From CAZMGG01 sp964565715 (GTDB lineage Bacteria; Planctomycetota; UBA1135; UBA2386), in assembly GCA_964565715.1 (NCBI GenBank), contig CAZMGG010000004.1, positions 33,496-97,495 on the forward strand: 64,000 nucleotides of DNA, written 5' to 3'. The position numbers and the translations under genes were made by a program. Positions 24,673 through 33,444 of the stretch are shown piece by piece. The notes beneath the pieces were generated by a model. The model made no database searches, had not been told where the DNA came from, and saw only the letters and a list, made by a program, of their open reading frames with translations. The stretch's first letter is position 1, and each line of letters begins with the position of its first letter.

Positions 24673-27600
24673 CTAGCCCCCGCCGCTCTTCTTCAGCAGT
24701 TCCTCGGCGGTCCGCAGGTGCCGGCGCGCGCCGGGCCGCCGCGCGCCGGGATGGAAGTCGAGGCTGCGGGTGGCGGCGGCCTTGGCGGCGGCCGCGTCCT
24801 TGCTGTGCTCCAGGTGCCAGAGGGCGAGGTTCTCGTAGCAGTCGCCCAGGGCCTCCTCGAGGACGTTGCGCTCCTCGCGGTCGGCCGGCGGGTTGTCCTG
24901 GAGCTGCTTCTCACCGAGTTCGATGCCGCGGTCCAGCAGCCGCCGGCTCTCGTCCCAGTCGCGCTTCAGGTGGTGGATCATCATCAGGGCGCGGTCGTTG
25001 TGCAGACGCACGCTGCTGGGGTCGATGCGCAGCGCCGCGGTGTAGGCCTCGTAGCTGATCTCGTACAGCTTCATCGCCTCGTCCTTGCGCCCGGCGCGCT
25101 CCACCGCGTTGCCGTGGTCGCGGGCGAACAGGCCCAGGTTGTTCTGGAACTGATCGTCGGCCGGCGCCGCCGCCGCCGCCGCCTGGTAGATCTGCACCAT
25201 CCGGCCGAGATCCTTGCCGTAGTAGCGATCGGCCACCAGCAGGATGCCGCGCTTGGTGCTGTCGGCACCGCCCAGGTTCTCGGCGATGCGGTCCGGCCGC
25301 AGGGCCGCCGACTCCAGCAGCCACTTCTCGGCGTCGTCCCAGCGTTCGGCGGCATAGGCGACGCAGCCCTTCTTGCCCAGCGTCATCGCCAGCCACTGCT
25401 TGCAGGACTCGGCGAAGGCGGCGTTGCCCGCCATCGAGCGCTCGAACGCCTTGGCGGCCGTGTCGAGCTGCGCCAGGGCCGCATCGTGCTGGCCGCCGCT
25501 GTAGAGGTCGTGGGCGGCGGTGAAGGCGGCCTTGCCGAAGTACCACAGCCCGAACGGATCGGTGCGGTCCTTCAGGGCCTCCATGGCCAGCGACGCCTGG
25601 CCGGTGGCCACCGCGGTGTCCGCCATGGTCGCCAGCAGGGTCTGGTCGTCGGGATTCTGCCGCAGCGCGCGGGCCCAGACGTTGACCGCCTCGGCGGGGG
25701 CGCCAGCCCACTGCTCGGCGGTGGCCCAGACCGTGCGCAGGTCCTGGTCGAGCAGCGCCTTGCCCTCGAGGAAGCGGAACGAGGTCCGCATGTCGGTCAG
25801 CAGGTCGGGCCGGTCCTTGCCCTCGCCCTTCTGGGCCATGTAGGCCCGGCCGGCGGCCTGGGCCCGCAGGCGGTGGGCCGCCGCCTGGTCCTCGGCTTTG
25901 CCGCCGCCCATCGACTGCATGTGCAGCAGGAGCGCGGTGATCGCCTGGGCCGCCTCCTCGAAGGCGCCGTTCTCGTAGTGGGCCTGCGCCAGCAGCTGCC
26001 GCGGCGCCACCGGCTCGGCGTCCAGCTCGACGGCGCGCTTCAGCAGGTTGACTGCGTCGGCGAACAGGAACTCGAGGCCGCTGGTCTGGCCGCCGTCGCG
26101 GCGCTGCAGCGCGTACTGCAGGGTCAGCTCGCCGCGCAGCGCGCAGAACGGCGCGAAGTCCTTGAGCTCCTTGGCGACGCCGTCGAGGGTGGCCAGGGCG
26201 CCGTCCAGGTCGCCGGCCCCGGCCTGCTGGCGGGCCTCGGTCGCCGCCTTCTGGAAGCGCGCCTGCCGCTCCGGATCCTGCTGGCCGACGCCGCCGTTGC
26301 CGCCCTGGCCGCCGCCGGGCGCCGCCGCCGTCACCGCGCGGCCGCCGTTGCGCAGCATCGCCGCCGCGGCGCGCTGCTGGTAGGGGAAGAACTGCACGGC
26401 CTTCTCGCAGAACGGCCGCACCTCGTCCCACGGCCGCTGCTGGTTGGTCAGCAGCACCGCGATGTTCTGCCAGGCGTCGCCGACCGCCTCCTCGAGGAAC
26501 TCGCGCTCGCTCTTCGGCGCGTCGGCGGCCAGCGCGTCGAGCTGCCGCTGGCCCACGGCGATGGCGGCGTCGAACAGCTGCCGCGCGCGTTCGTACTCGC
26601 GATGCAGGTGGTAGACCAGCAGCACGCCGCAGTCGTTGACGATGCGCGGATCCTCGGGCGACAGGCGCGCCGCCTCGGTGTAGAGCGCGTAGCTGCGTTC
26701 CCACAGCTCCATGGCCCGCGTCAGCAGCTGCTGGCGCTCGGCGTCGGCGGTCCCTTCGGCCTTGGCCTGGGTCTCCAGGGCGACGCCGAGGTCGCGGGCC
26801 GGCAGCGCGGCGTTGTTGTAGACGAAGCCCCAGCGGCCGGGATACCGGCGGATCACCTCCTCGTTGAAGGCGAGCGTGCGCTGCAGCGCGTCGGCGCCCG
26901 ACTCGGCCAGGGCCCGGTTGATCTGGAACACCACGCCGGTGAAGTGGGCGCCGAACGAGTCGCGCAGGGCCGGCGCGCCGTCCGGGCCGTACTCGACGGT
27001 CTTCGGCGAGGCGTCGGCGGCGGCGAACAGGCTCTCGGTGGCGGACCGCAGGTCGCCCATGTCGATCGCGGTGCGGGCGATGGCGATCAGGCAGATCGCG
27101 CGCCATTCGTCCGCCGAGGCGGCGTGCGCCGGCGTCATCGCCTTGTACTGGCCGAAGCAGTCGTTGGCCTTGCGGTAGGCGTCCACCGCCGGCTGGAACG
27201 CGCCGCGCTGGCGGTGGTCGTCGCCGAGGATCACCTGGGCGCGGCCCTGGTACCACAGCAGGATCGGCTGGTCGGCCTGTTCCCGCACCAGCCGGTTGTA
27301 GGCGCCGGCCATCGCCCGCAGGTCACCGGCGTTGGTGTAGAAGTCCTGGTAGGCGATGTGCAACGCCGCCTCGGCCGGCGCCGCCCGCAGGCCGCGTTCC
27401 AGTTCGAGGCGCGCGTTGTCGTTCTGGTTGAGCCACTGGTAGACCCGCGCCGCCAGCGGATAGCCCTCGCCGGGGTTGGCGCGCTGCAGCGGCTGCAGGA
27501 TCTGCAGGGCCTGCTGCGCCGCCTCGACCGTGCCGCTGGCGGGCCGCACGAAGCCCGCCGCGTCGGGCTTGCCGTCCTGCAGTTCCTGCTGGCGCAGTTC

Positions 27601-28074
27601 GACGAACAGCTGCACCTGGCTGCGGCCGGCCAGCAGCAGCGCCTCGGGCAGCCGCGTCTGGTCCTGGCCCGCGGTGTTGAGCCGGTTCACGGCCTCCATC
27701 GCCGCCCGCCGGGCGTCGAGGAACTGCGAGCGCTGGTAGCGCGCCGAGGCGAGGCCGAGCCACGCGCCGATGTTGCCGGCGTCGCCTTGCAGCACACGCT
27801 CGTAGTTGGTCGCCGCGTCCTCGAGCAGTTCGCGGGTGTTGCTGCGGCCGAGCGTGGCCAGCTGCATGCTGCCGTCGGCCAGCAGCAGCCGTGCCTCGCG
27901 CCAGTCGGGAGCGGCCTGCAGCAGGCCGTCGGTGACGGCCAGCGCGCCGTCCGGGTCGGTGGCCAGCAGGGCCCGCGCCTCGGCCAGGCGTTGCTCTTGT
28001 TCCGGGGTCGCGGTCGTGGGGCCAGCGCAGGCGGTGAGGAGGAGGACGCAGACGGGCAGATGCGGATGCTTCAT
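24673..28074 (-). CDS. Large TPR-repeat lipoprotein with internal duplication
   Basis: A 1133-residue lipoprotein: MKHPHLPVCVLLLTAC gives lipobox LTAC with cysteine at 16. TPR-like helical repeats fill the whole length, with a Gly/Gln-rich break near residues 575-600. The two halves end in related modules: around residue 475 (RIVNDCGVLLVYHLHREYER, then LEEAVGDAWQNIAVLL) and around 1023 (VRLHNDRALMMIHHLKRDWD, then LEEALGDCYENLALWHL). This suggests internal duplication. ATG 28074 was chosen because it begins the signal peptide; the open frame extends further upstream without coding sense. Likely a periplasmic scaffold. It forms an operon with the next TPR lipoprotein. Confidence 0.85.
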   Translation of the reverse strand: MKHPHLPVCVLLLTACAGPTTATPEQEQRLAEARALLATDPDGALAVTDGLLQAAPDWREARLLLADGSMQLATLGRSNTRELLEDAATNYERVLQGDAGNIGAWLGLASARYQRSQFLDARRAAMEAVNRLNTAGQDQTRLPEALLLAGRSQVQLFVELRQQELQDGKPDAAGFVRPASGTVEAAQQALQILQPLQRANPGEGYPLAARVYQWLNQNDNARLELERGLRAAPAEAALHIAYQDFYTNAGDLRAMAGAYNRLVREQADQPILLWYQGRAQVILGDDHRQRGAFQPAVDAYRKANDCFGQYKAMTPAHAASADEWRAICLIAIARTAIDMGDLRSATESLFAAADASPKTVEYGPDGAPALRDSFGAHFTGVVFQINRALAESGADALQRTLAFNEEVIRRYPGRWGFVYNNAALPARDLGVALETQAKAEGTADAERQQLLTRAMELWERSYALYTEAARLSPEDPRIVNDCGVLLVYHLHREYERARQLFDAAIAVGQRQLDALAADAPKSEREFLEEAVGDAWQNIAVLLTNQQRPWDEVRPFCEKAVQFFPYQQRAAAAMLRNGGRAVTAAAPGGGQGGNGGVGQQDPERQARFQKAATEARQQAGAGDLDGALATLDGVAKELKDFAPFCALRGELTLQYALQRRDGGQTSGLEFLFADAVNLLKRAVELDAEPVAPRQLLAQAHYENGAFEEAAQAITALLLHMQSMGGGKAEDQAAAHRLRAQAAGRAYMAQKGEGKDRPDLLTDMRTSFRFLEGKALLDQDLRTVWATAEQWAGAPAEAVNVWARALRQNPDDQTLLATMADTAVATGQASLAMEALKDRTDPFGLWYFGKAAFTAAHDLYSGGQHDAALAQLDTAAKAFERSMAGNAAFAESCKQWLAMTLGKKGCVAYAAERWDDAEKWLLESAALRPDRIAENLGGADSTKRGILLVADRYYGKDLGRMVQIYQAAAAAAPADDQFQNNLGLFARDHGNAVERAGRKDEAMKLYEISYEAYTAALRIDPSSVRLHNDRALMMIHHLKRDWDESRRLLDRGIELGEKQLQDNPPADREERNVLEEALGDCYENLALWHLEHSKDAAAAKAAATRSLDFHPGARRPGARRHLRTAEELLKKSGGG

Positions 28075-28413
28075 GACGATCGGGGGGACAGGGCGGCGCC
28101 GATCCGGGCCGGGGGAAGGCCGGAGGGAGGGGTCTCGGAGGGAGGGGGACGGCGGCGCGCGCGAGGCGACCGGAGGGCCGGGATTGTCACCCGCCGAACG
28201 GTGCCCCGGCAAGGCTTGCGGCGGCCGGCGCCATCCCCTCCTGGGCAGAGAGTCATAAATATCTGCTGTATAGCAACTTATGACGCATCCTCCGCCGGGG
28301 CCCGCCGCGCGGGATCGGCCCATGGGATCGCCGCTTCCCGGCCCGGACCCGTCAAGGCCCGACCGCGGAGGGACCGATAAACCAATCGGGCGCCCGCGCG
28401 CGCCCGGCAAAGG
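28075..28413. promoter_or_regulatory. 339-nt divergent control region between TPR and Mla operons
   Basis: No gene is seen. Most of the region is G/C-rich, but 28248-28284 is a sharp A/T-rich island. It holds an inverted repeat GTCATAA (28252-28258) and TTATGAC (28278-28284), 19 nt apart. An inner near-dyad TGCT-GTAT-AGCA (28264-28275) lies close to the centre. TATAGC on plus and TATACA on minus could serve as -10 boxes. A second small repeat, CCGAT-AAACCA-ATCGG, lies about 30 nt before the permease start. This looks like a regulated bidirectional promoter. Confidence 0.5.
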
Positions 28414-29502
28414 GTGAAGACCGCCACCGTCCACGCTGGCGCCGACCTCGACCGGGGATCGGTACAGACGCTCATGGCCGACCTCGACCGGGAGGTGCGG
28501 GACCGCCCGTCCCGCGTCACCGTCGATCTCGGCCGCGTCGAGCGCTTCGACAGCGCCGGCCTCGGCGGCGTCCTCGAGGGCATGCGCAAGGCCCGCGACC
28601 ATGGCATCGAGGTGCGGCTGCGCGGCCTGTCGCAGCCGATGCTCGACTTCTTCAGCCTGCTGTCGGTGCAGCGGCTGATCGAGCCGCCGCAGGGGCCGGG
28701 GCGCAACGCCGACCCGATCAGCCGGGTGGGCGGTTTCGTGCTGCCGATGCTGCACGGGCTGGGCGCCGTGCTGGGCATCGCCGCCGGCACCGTCGACGGC
28801 CTGCTGCTGGCGCCGTTCCGCGGCCAGCGCCTGCGGCTCGACCGCACGGTGCAGGAACTCGACAAGGCCGCCAACGGCGCGCTGCCCATCGTCTGTCTGA
28901 TCGCCCTGCTGCTGGGCCTGATCCTGGCGATGCAGGCCTACGTGCAGCTGCGGGTGTGGGGCGCCGAGATCCTGATGGCGGACATGGTGGGCGTGTCGGT
29001 GGTCACCGAGATCGGCCCGCTGATGACGGCGATCGTGCTGGCGGCGCGTTCGGGCAGCTCCAACGCCGCCCAGCTCGGCGCCATGGTGGTCGGCGAGGAG
29101 GTCGACGCGCTGCGGCAGATGGGCGTGCACCCGGTCCGCTTCCTGGTGGTGCCGAAGGTGCTGGCGCTGGCCATCGCCACCGTCGTGCTGGTGGTGCTGT
29201 TCGACGTGGTGGCGATGTGCGGCGGCGCCCTGTTCGCCTGGGCCGCCGCCGACATCGATCTGCAGGCCTACCTGGAGCAGACCCGGCAGGCCCTGCGGGC
29301 CCCGGACCTGGTGATGGCGGTGCTGAAGAGCCTGTGCTTCGGCGGCTGCGTCGGCGTGGTGGGCTGCGCGCTCGGCCTGCGGGTCGAGGGCGGCAGCGAG
29401 GGCGTCGGCCGCGCCACCACCAACGCGGTGGTGCTGGGCATCTTCCTGATCATCCTGATCGACGCGGTGTTCGTGACCGCGCAGCGGCTGGTGCTGGCAT
29501 GA
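28414..29502 (+). CDS. mlaE: MlaE-type ABC permease with fused STAS domain
   Basis: A 362-residue inner-membrane permease of the Mla (retrograde phospholipid) transport family. Residues 1-85 form a STAS domain (VTVDLGRVERFDSAGLGGVL), the part supplied by the separate MlaB protein in Escherichia coli. After an amphipathic linker comes the permease: LPIVCLIALLLGLILAMQAY, VGVSVVTEIGPLMTAIVLAA, ARSGSSNAAQLGAMVVGEEV and DALRQMGVHPVRFLVVP. GTG at 28414 is used because a later ATG would cut into the STAS fold. It overlaps the ATPase gene by four bases. Confidence 0.92.
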   Translation: MKTATVHAGADLDRGSVQTLMADLDREVRDRPSRVTVDLGRVERFDSAGLGGVLEGMRKARDHGIEVRLRGLSQPMLDFFSLLSVQRLIEPPQGPGRNADPISRVGGFVLPMLHGLGAVLGIAAGTVDGLLLAPFRGQRLRLDRTVQELDKAANGALPIVCLIALLLGLILAMQAYVQLRVWGAEILMADMVGVSVVTEIGPLMTAIVLAARSGSSNAAQLGAMVVGEEVDALRQMGVHPVRFLVVPKVLALAIATVVLVVLFDVVAMCGGALFAWAAADIDLQAYLEQTRQALRAPDLVMAVLKSLCFGGCVGVVGCALGLRVEGGSEGVGRATTNAVVLGIFLIILIDAVFVTAQRLVLA

Positions 29503-30332
29503 GGCCTGCGCCGGGCGCCCTGCCGGAGCTGCGCGACAGCCGCCGCGCCACCGAGGACCTGATCCGCGCCGTCGCGCTCACCTCGGTGTTCGGCGAACGC
29601 GTCGTGCTGCAGGGCGTCGACGTCGCCGTGCGCCGCGGCGAGGTGTTCGTGGTCATGGGACCGTCCGGCTGCGGCAAGACGACGCTGCTGCGGCACCTAT
29701 GCGGCCTGCTGCCGCCGTCCGCCGGCTCGGTCTTCGTCGACGGCGTCGACCTCTACGCCTGCACCCCGGCCCAGCTGCACGACTACCGGCTGCGCACCGG
29801 GCTGGCGTTCCAGGGCGGCGCCTTGCTCGGCAGCCTGTCGGTGCTGGAGAACGTCGCCCTGCCGCTGCGCGAGAACACGTCGCTGCCCGAGCGCGTGCTC
29901 CTGCAGACCGCGCGGATGAAGCTCGACATGGTGGGGCTGCTGCACGCCCAGCACCTGCTGCCGAGCAGCCTGTCCGGCGGCATGCGCAAGCGCGCGGCCA
30001 TCGCCCGCGCCATCGCGCTCGATCCGGCCATCGTCTTCTTCGACGAACCGTCGGCGGGCCTCGACCCGATCACCGCCGCCGAGGTCGACAACCTGATCGT
30101 CAAGCTCAACCAGGTGTTCGGCATCACCATGGTGGTGGTGACCCACGACCTGGCGTCGGCGGCGACCATCGCCGACCGCGCCGTGCTGATGCTCGGCGGC
30201 CGGGTGGCCGCGCTGGGCACGCCGGACGAGGTCTGGCAGAGCGGCGACCAGCGCATCCGCGACTTCGTCGAGCGCCGGATGCCGGAGAACCAGGCCCGCG
30301 GCATGGACATCGCCGCGCACATGGAGCTGTGA
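29499..30332 (+). CDS. mlaF: Mla-type ABC transporter ATPase (MlaF)
   Basis: A 277-residue ATP-binding subunit that powers lipid transport with the permease. Walker A GPSGCGKTTLLRHL (about residues 54-67), Q-loop region TGLAFQGGALLGSLSV, signature SLSGGMRKRAAIARA, Walker B AIVFFDEPSAGLDPITA and H-loop VVVTHDLASA are all present. The insert LFxGGALFDSLTV typical of MlaF is matched by AFQGGALLGSLSV. The ATG overlaps the permease stop (ATGA), and the MCE gene follows 2 nt after the stop. Confidence 0.94.
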   Translation: MRPAPGALPELRDSRRATEDLIRAVALTSVFGERVVLQGVDVAVRRGEVFVVMGPSGCGKTTLLRHLCGLLPPSAGSVFVDGVDLYACTPAQLHDYRLRTGLAFQGGALLGSLSVLENVALPLRENTSLPERVLLQTARMKLDMVGLLHAQHLLPSSLSGGMRKRAAIARAIALDPAIVFFDEPSAGLDPITAAEVDNLIVKLNQVFGITMVVVTHDLASAATIADRAVLMLGGRVAALGTPDEVWQSGDQRIRDFVERRMPENQARGMDIAAHMEL

Positions 30333-30334
30333 GG

Positions 30335-31279
30335 ATGGCGAACAGGGGTACCCACTTCCGCGTCGGCCTGCTGGTGCTGGGCGCCGGCACGCTGTTCCTC
30401 GCCCTGCTGGCCTTCGTGCTGGGCAAGGGCCTCGCCGGCGACCACACCAGCTACTTCATCCTGTTCGAGGAGAACGTGAAGGGGATGGTGCTGGGCTCGA
30501 AGGTCAACTTCCAGGGCGTGCCGTTCGGCGCCGTGCGCGACATCCGCTTCGTGCAGGGGCGCACCGAGGTCGAGATCGTGGTCGACCGCCAGAAGGGCGA
30601 GATCCAGGACGTGACCCGCGCCCGCCTCGACCGCCTGCTGGTGACCGGCCAGGTCACCGTCGAGCTGGAGGGCTGGTCGCCCGAAGGCCGCGCCCTGGCC
30701 GAGAACTCCTACATCCAGCCCACCGCCGACCCGCTGCACCGCCTGACCCGCTCGCTGCCCGAGGTGCTCGACGAGGCGATGGGGCTGCTGCACTCGCTGC
30801 GTTCGGCCGCCGACCGCGTCGACCGCATGCTGGCCGGCGACGTCGGCCGCCGGATCGACGCGATCCTGACCAACGCCGAACGCGCCAGCGCGGTCCTGCC
30901 CGAGCGCATCGATCGCACCGCCGAGCGGCTGGACGTCCTGCTGCAGACGGCCACCAGCACCATGTCGCACCTGGATCGCACAGCCGCCGCGGTGGCGGCC
31001 ACCGCCGGCGGCGCCGATGCCCAGGCCCTGCTGGCCGAGGCCCGCACCGCCCTGCGCGACCTGCACACCCTGCAGGAACGGCTCACCGCGGTGGCGATCG
31101 AGGCCCAGGGCCTGTTCGGCGGCATGCGCGGCTCCGCCGGCCAGAGCCTCGCCTCGCTGCGGGCCACCCTCGACGAGGCGCGCGAACTCATGCGGCTGCT
31201 CCGGCTGGCGCCGGACAGCCTGATCCATGGCATCAGGCGGCCCGCCGACGCGCTGGCCGCACCGGGAGCGGGACGATGA
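30335..31279 (+). CDS. mlaD: MCE-domain lipid-binding protein (MlaD)
   Basis: A 314-residue inner-membrane-anchored periplasmic protein. A single transmembrane helix (FRVGLLVLGAGTLFLALLAF, residues 8-27) leads into one MCE domain (about residues 36-115: FILFEENVKGMVLGSKVNFQ, GVPFGAVRDIRF). MCE domains assemble into a ring that carries phospholipids between membranes. The remaining 190 residues are helical and end Arg/Ala-rich; they may form a tunnel-like extension. GAGG lies just before the ATG. It overlaps the lipoprotein gene that follows (ATGA). Confidence 0.93.
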   Translation: MANRGTHFRVGLLVLGAGTLFLALLAFVLGKGLAGDHTSYFILFEENVKGMVLGSKVNFQGVPFGAVRDIRFVQGRTEVEIVVDRQKGEIQDVTRARLDRLLVTGQVTVELEGWSPEGRALAENSYIQPTADPLHRLTRSLPEVLDEAMGLLHSLRSAADRVDRMLAGDVGRRIDAILTNAERASAVLPERIDRTAERLDVLLQTATSTMSHLDRTAAAVAATAGGADAQALLAEARTALRDLHTLQERLTAVAIEAQGLFGGMRGSAGQSLASLRATLDEARELMRLLRLAPDSLIHGIRRPADALAAPGAGR

Positions 31280-31905
31280 ACGGATGGGCAACGCGGGCCA
31301 CCGCCGTGCTGGCGGTGGTGATGGCGATCGGACTCCAGGGCTGCGGCAGCGTGCCGGCGCCCGAACTGCGGTTCTACCGCCTCGACTGGCCGCGCCCGGC
31401 CGGCGGCGAACTGCCGCGCCTCGGCGTCCTGCGGGTCCTCGACCTGCGGGCGTCGGCCCACCTGCAGGGCGACGCCCTGGTGCTGGCCGATGGCCCGGTG
31501 GCCCTGCACCGCAGCGAGGGCCATCGCTGGGCGGCGCCGGTGGAGCGCCTCGTCACCGAGGCGCTGATCCAGGGCCTCGGCCGCTCGCGGATGTTCGCCG
31601 CGGTGAAGGACCAGGGTTCCGCCGGCGGCGAGGACCTGCTCCTCGACGGCCGCGTGCTCGCCTTCGAGCCGGTGCGCGACGACGCCGGCGTCCGCGGCCG
31701 CGTCGCCCTCGAGGTCTGGATCGAGCAGCCGGGCCGGGCGCCGCTCCGCCGCGAGTTCCAGGCCGACGTGCCCTGCGGCGACCCGACGCCGGCGGCCGCC
31801 GTCACGGCGCTGTCGGCGGCGCTGGCGGCGATCCTCGACCAGCTCGTCGGCGAACTGCGGCAATGCGCCCCCGGCGCGATGATCGACGCCGCGCCGGGCC
31901 GCTGA
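31276..31905 (+). CDS. ABC transport auxiliary lipoprotein (PqiC/DUF330-like)
   Basis: A 209-residue lipoprotein with lipobox LQGC (cysteine about residue 23), followed by PAPELRFYRLDWPRP, the start of the ABC-transporter auxiliary family that also includes PqiC. The central beta-strands (GVLRVLDLRASAHLQGDALV) and the later LLLDGRVLAFEPVRDD fit that fold. As the fourth overlapping gene of the Mla-type operon, it probably sits in the outer membrane and completes the lipid path. No MlaC-type shuttle gene is present, so the MCE protein and this lipoprotein may connect directly. Confidence 0.85.
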   Translation: MNGWATRATAVLAVVMAIGLQGCGSVPAPELRFYRLDWPRPAGGELPRLGVLRVLDLRASAHLQGDALVLADGPVALHRSEGHRWAAPVERLVTEALIQGLGRSRMFAAVKDQGSAGGEDLLLDGRVLAFEPVRDDAGVRGRVALEVWIEQPGRAPLRREFQADVPCGDPTPAAAVTALSAALAAILDQLVGELRQCAPGAMIDAAPGR

Positions 31906-31944
31906 GGCGCTAGGATGGCCGGCTCGTACGCGAAGGGAGCGCAC

Positions 31945-33384
31945 ATGCGACGACTCACCCGGTTCCTGTTCCGCCTGCTGCTCGTGCCGCTGTCCGCCGC
32001 CGGCCTCGCCGCCCAGATCGAGCCGGGCGAGACCCTGCCGGCGCTCGGCGAGCTGCGCGTCCTGCAGGGCCAGGCCGTGCCGCTGCCGCCGCCCGAGCCG
32101 AAGCTCGCCGTGCTCGCGGTCGGCACCGACCTCGCCCCGCTGCGCTGGGGCTTCGATCACCTCGCCGAACTCCGCCGCCGCTTCGGCGACAAGGTGCAGG
32201 TGGCGGCCCTGCTGCTCGGCGAGGCGCCGGCGACGCCGCCGCCCGGGAAGGGCGACCTGCCGGTGCTGCAGTGCGCCGACGCCGACGTCCGCAGCCTGTT
32301 CTACGGCGAGGACCAGCGCGGCACCTTCTGGCTGCTGCTGGGCAGCGATGGCATCGTCCGCTGGGTGGGCGAGCCGGGCCACGGCCTCGCCGAGGCCGCC
32401 CGCGCCCTGCTGGCTGGAGAGGCCGATCCGGCCGCGATCGCCGAGGACCACGCCATGCGTGCGTCGCTGCTCGGCGCGTTCGACGACTACGACCCCGAGG
32501 ACGCCGTGCGCACTGCCGCCGCCCTGCTGAAGCGCAACCGCACCGACGGCGCCGCCTGGGGCCTGCACTTCGCCGCCGCCGTCGACAAGCAGGGCGATCT
32601 GGCGCAGGCCGCCGCCATCGTCCAGGACGCGCGCAAGGCCCTGGCGATGGACCCCTGGGCGCTGGCGGCGTTCGCCGATCTGGCGCTGCGCACGGCCCCC
32701 AACGACCGCGCGCTGGGCAGGCTGCTCGCCGAGGAACTGACCCTGGCGGCGCCGCTGGCCAGCGGCGACGTGCCCGTCCAGCTCACCCTGCTGCGGGCCC
32801 ACGTCCGCGCCGGCAACGACCGCGAGGTGGGCCGGCTGTCACGCATGCTGGCCAAGGGCGCGGGCGAGTCCGCCGACACGGCGTTGTCCCTGGCGGAGAT
32901 CCTGACCGACGACGCGACGCCGGCGGTGCACGCCGACACGGCGCAGAAGGCGCTGGAGCGCGCCGCGGCGCTGGGCGCCGAGCCGCGCCTGCTGGCGGCG
33001 GCCCGCTACGGCGTGCTGCGCCGCTGCGCCGGCGACGAGGCGGGGGCGGCGGCGTTGTTCGCCGGGTACGTGCGCACCCACGCCGAGCAGGTGACCCTGA
33101 ACAACGACGCGTGGTACCACGTCACCGACATGCGCACCCGCGGCCGGTTCGGGCCGCTGGCGCTGGCGCTGGCCGAACGCATGCTCGAGAACCGCGGGCA
33201 GCTCGACGACTTCGAACTCGACACCGTGGCGCTGGTGATGTTCGTGAGCGGCCGGGTCGGCGACGCGGTGGAACTGCAGAAGGCCGCCATCGAGAAGGGC
33301 GGCGGCGGCAATCCCAACTACCGGGCGCGGCTGCAGCGCTACGAGGCGGCTCTGGCGGCCCAGGGACCCGCCGGCGGCCGCTGA
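31945..33384 (+). CDS. Secreted protein with thioredoxin-like N-terminus and TPR-like helices
   Basis: A 479-residue exported protein. ATG 31945 was chosen because GGGAG lies 7 nt upstream and the signal peptide follows at once (RFLFRLLLVPLSAAGLAA, then QIE). A TAGGAT box lies about 30 nt upstream. Residues 30-150 read like a redox-type thioredoxin fold without the CxxC pair (KLAVLAVGTDLAPLRWGFDH, FWLLLGSDGIVRWVGEPGHG). Residues 170-470 are helical repeats. It lies 39 nt after the Mla-type operon and could be co-transcribed. Function unknown. Confidence 0.75.
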   Translation: MRRLTRFLFRLLLVPLSAAGLAAQIEPGETLPALGELRVLQGQAVPLPPPEPKLAVLAVGTDLAPLRWGFDHLAELRRRFGDKVQVAALLLGEAPATPPPGKGDLPVLQCADADVRSLFYGEDQRGTFWLLLGSDGIVRWVGEPGHGLAEAARALLAGEADPAAIAEDHAMRASLLGAFDDYDPEDAVRTAAALLKRNRTDGAAWGLHFAAAVDKQGDLAQAAAIVQDARKALAMDPWALAAFADLALRTAPNDRALGRLLAEELTLAAPLASGDVPVQLTLLRAHVRAGNDREVGRLSRMLAKGAGESADTALSLAEILTDDATPAVHADTAQKALERAAALGAEPRLLAAARYGVLRRCAGDEAGAAALFAGYVRTHAEQVTLNNDAWYHVTDMRTRGRFGPLALALAERMLENRGQLDDFELDTVALVMFVSGRVGDAVELQKAAIEKGGGGNPNYRARLQRYEAALAAQGPAGGR

Positions 33385-33444
33385 CGCGGGGCCGCCGGAA
33401 TACTCGCCAGCGGAGCACCGTCTGGTAGCCTCCCCCGCTGCGCC

